Source: Bordetella parapertussis
Lineage (GTDB): Bacteria; Pseudomonadota; Gammaproteobacteria; Burkholderiales; Burkholderiaceae_B
Direction of reading: 5' to 3'
DNA: 7,044 nt
Assembly: GCA_945868195.1 (NCBI GenBank)
Contig: CAMBLP010000108.1
Span: 1-7,044, forward strand
Part shown: piece after piece, positions 4,734 to 7,044 of the stretch
How the letters are laid out: each line of letters opens with the position of its first letter
How positions within the stretch are numbered: the stretch's first letter is position 1
The notes under the pieces: model-generated
Told to the model about the DNA's origin: nothing
The model's input: only the letters and a program-made list of their open reading frames with translations
The model's database searches: none
Made by a program: the position numbers and the translations under genes

Positions 4734-7044
4734 TATTGAGTCACTCCTGCAACAGGACCGGGTCGCTGACTCGCCCCGGATAAGGCCGAAATTGTCAGCA
4801 ACGTTGAGCCGACCACAGTCAAAAACACGCCCAAATCAAAAGTAGCCGCACTCGCGAGCGGCACCTCTCCGATGACAGGCAATACGGGATAACCGAAAGT
4901 ACTCGTCAAGAATGCCGAGCCAAAAATAAAACTACCCAAGCCCGTGAGCCCGGCAATCAAGACCCCGCTTCCAATCACCTTTGGAAACTCGATGCGCAGT
5001 GTTTTTGACGTCGCCAACAAACCTCCCGCCATGTATTGCATCACCAGTGCCACCGAGGTAATCAGACCTGCTATAAAACCTCCACCAGGTAAATTATGTC
5101 CGCGCAAGAAAATGTAGACACTGACCAATAAGGCAAACGGCAGCAAAATGCGTGCGGCAACAGAAAGCATCACTGAATTGAGCACAGCGGGCGAGAGCTT
5201 GCGCTCCATACTCAAACCGTCCATCAAACTCAAGGCGCCAATCGCAGCGATTCCCAACACCGTAATTTCACCAAACGTATCAAAACCACGGAAGTCGACC
5301 AAGATCACGTTGACGACGTTTGAGCCACCTCCCCGCCCAACGCTTTCAGCCAAGTAGTACCAGGCAATGGAATCAAGCGGTCGTGTCAACACAGCCCACA
5401 TCAATGCCGTCACACCAGCACCCGCCAAGACGGATAAAAGAATATCGCGACTACGACGCGATAAGCTTGACTCTTTGGGCCCTGTAAGCGGCAACAAAGC
5501 CAGAGCCATCAACAGCAGCGCGGTACTCACCACCTCGACAGAAAGCTGAGTCAGCGCTAAATCAGGCGCTGAAAAATAAGCAAAAGTCAGCGCAGTCGCC
5601 AAACCCACGACACCGACCAAGATCACGGCCACCAAGCGTTGACGATGAAACACTGCTGTCGCGAGCGCACCCGCCACGGCAATCACCCAGACAATGACAG
5701 CCAAGGGGTTAGCATCCGTCAATGGTGCATCACCGGTCGTATAGCCAAACTGCATAAAGGGCCACGCACCAAGAGCAATGACGCTCGCGATCAAGAGCGC
5801 TAAATAACGTTGCAAAGAACCATTTTGCAAACGTAGTGTCAGTCCACGAGAAAAGGCAAGCAGCGTCTCAATCGCATGGACAAAAATCCGATTGCCATTG
5901 ATTTCTTTGGGCGCAATTAAGTGCAGGTTAAAGCGATTTTGTAACAACCAGAACACCACCACGCCACCAAACAATGCAATTACACTCATCAGTAAAGGCA
6001 TATTAAAACCATGCCAGATCGCAATGCTGTAATGGGGAATAGGCCCGCCGAACACATCAACAGCAGCAAGAAATACCAATGGCGCCACAGTCAATGCAGG
6101 TAATACACCCACCAAGATACACAGAACAACCAAGAGCTCAACCGGTACCTTCATAAAACGGGGAGGCTCGTGAGGCGTGCGAGGCAGATCCGTCGCTGTA
6201 CCGTTAAAGAAAACGTTGTGGATAAAACGCGTGGAGTAAGCGACGCTGCATATTCCGCCAAAAGTCACCACCCAGGGTGCCACCACACCGAACCAACCAA
6301 GATGAGACAGAGCGAGCGACTCAACAAAGAACATTTCCTTGGACAAGAAGCCATTGAACAAAGGCACACCAGCCATCGACGCTGCTGCGACCATGGCCAA
6401 CGTAGCGGTATAAGGCATGAATTTAAACAAGCCCCTTAAGCGACGCATGTCCCGCGTGCCGCATTCATGATCAATGATGCCAGCGACCATAAATAGAGAG
6501 GCTTTGAAGGTCGCGTGATTGATAATGTGAAAGACTGCCGCCACAGCCGAAAGCGGCGAACTCAAACCAATCAAAAACATAATCAGACCAAGATGGCTAA
6601 TCGTCGAATAGGCCAACAGCCCCTTGATATCGTGCTTGAAAATCGCAACATAGGCTGCAAAAGCCATGGTCGTCAGCCCCACGACCGAGACGATGATCTC
6701 AAAGTCGTAGGTCCCACCCAGCACCGGATACAAGCGAGCCAGCATAAACACACCCGCTTTGACCATGGTCGCGGAGTGCAAATAGGCCGAGACTGGCGTG
6801 GGCGCTGCCATCGCCTGGGGAAGCCAGAAATGAAAGGGAAACTGTGCCGACTTGGTAAAGACACCCAGCAAAATAAGAAGCAAAATCGGTAGATAAAGAG
6901 AACTTGCCTGAACGATGTCACGCGCAGCAAAAATCTGAGTCAGTTCATAGCTTCCCGCCACGTGACCCAGCAAAAGAAAACCCGCCAACATCGCCAGACC
7001 ACCACCACCCGTGACAGTCAGTGCCATCCGAGCACCTCGACGCG
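4733..7044 (-). CDS. mrpA: Mrp antiporter fused subunit A-B, 5'-truncated by window edge
   Basis: The reading frame stays open to the window end, so the first visible Met (7027) is internal: the codons before it (RRGAR) fit the family motif ahead of ALTVTGGGGLAMLAG. About 769 residues are visible; by alignment of the conserved lysine, roughly 160 N-terminal residues (including the first proton-channel glutamate) are missing. Numbering from that Met: NuoL-like channel domain to about 350, with K59 (TKSAQFPFHFWLP) and K90 (HSATMVKAGVF); MbhD-like segment with LTQLSVEVVST including E498; MbhE-like segment with VDFRGFDTFGEITVL including E587; then an MrpB domain from about 608 to the end (AARILLPF, RGHNLPGGGFIAGL). 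The MrpB part is fused, which marks a group 2 (PhaAB-type) Mrp. The large subunit carries proton entry and much of the cation path. The TAA (4735-4733) overlaps mrpC by one base. Confidence 0.96.
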   Translation of the reverse strand, partial: RRGARMALTVTGGGGLAMLAGFLLLGHVAGSYELTQIFAARDIVQASSLYLPILLLILLGVFTKSAQFPFHFWLPQAMAAPTPVSAYLHSATMVKAGVFMLARLYPVLGGTYDFEIIVSVVGLTTMAFAAYVAIFKHDIKGLLAYSTISHLGLIMFLIGLSSPLSAVAAVFHIINHATFKASLFMVAGIIDHECGTRDMRRLRGLFKFMPYTATLAMVAAASMAGVPLFNGFLSKEMFFVESLALSHLGWFGVVAPWVVTFGGICSVAYSTRFIHNVFFNGTATDLPRTPHEPPRFMKVPVELLVVLCILVGVLPALTVAPLVFLAAVDVFGGPIPHYSIAIWHGFNMPLLMSVIALFGGVVVFWLLQNRFNLHLIAPKEINGNRIFVHAIETLLAFSRGLTLRLQNGSLQRYLALLIASVIALGAWPFMQFGYTTGDAPLTDANPLAVIVWVIAVAGALATAVFHRQRLVAVILVGVVGLATALTFAYFSAPDLALTQLSVEVVSTALLLMALALLPLTGPKESSLSRRSRDILLSVLAGAGVTALMWAVLTRPLDSIAWYYLAESVGRGGGSNVVNVILVDFRGFDTFGEITVLGIAAIGALSLMDGLSMERKLSPAVLNSVMLSVAARILLPFALLVSVYIFLRGHNLPGGGFIAGLITSVALVMQYMAGGLLATSKTLRIEFPKVIGSGVLIAGLTGLGSFIFGSAFLTSTFGYPVLPVIGEVPLASAATFDLGVFLTVVGSTLLTISALSGASQRPGPVAGVTQ

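Noticed and set aside
6515..6892. Plus-strand 125-codon open frame opposite mrpA
   Set aside because: It is antisense to a conserved MrpA channel segment; the translation is low-complexity, rich in Arg, Gln, His and Lys.
7025..7027. ATG at 7027 as the true start of mrpA
   Set aside because: The frame stays open upstream to the window edge, and the channel lysine would lie at residue 59 instead of near 220, so this Met is internal.

Overview
The window comes from a Gram-negative bacterium of roughly balanced G+C, probably a proteobacterium and perhaps a betaproteobacterium; the lineage call is weak. It rests on the fused MrpA-MrpB subunit (group 2, PhaAB type), the proteobacterial-style exported two-domain rhodanese and the dense operon packing. 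All real genes lie on the minus strand, so the region reads from high to low coordinates.

Positions 7044 to 1776 hold a group 2 Mrp (Mnh/Pha) cation/proton antiporter operon in the standard order: mrpA-B fusion (5' end outside the window), mrpC, mrpD, mrpE, mrpF, mrpG. These are membrane proteins related to respiratory complex I subunits. Together they form one inner-membrane complex that uses the proton motive force to expel Na+ (or K+), supporting pH and salt homeostasis. Junctions are 1-nt (TAATG), 4-nt (ATGA) or 7-nt overlaps, with one 15-nt gap, so the subunits are almost certainly co-transcribed and mostly translationally coupled.

An SDR-family oxidoreductase of the C-factor/CsgA type (1779 to 1075) starts inside the mrpG stop codon (ATGA overlap). 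It looks like a seventh cistron of the antiporter operon although it is not a known Mrp subunit. This is the least expected feature of the window.

A 137-nt intergenic stretch (938-1074) carries a good sigma70-like promoter candidate and a hairpin/palindrome element. It leads into a complete secreted two-domain sulfurtransferase (937 to 2), probably a separate transcription unit. No convincing rho-independent terminator separates it from the SDR gene.

I saw no RNA genes, CRISPR arrays, insertion sequences, attachment sites or broken genes. Apart from the SDR's position, the region looks like ordinary chromosomal housekeeping DNA, and I do not see an undescribed defence or mobile system.
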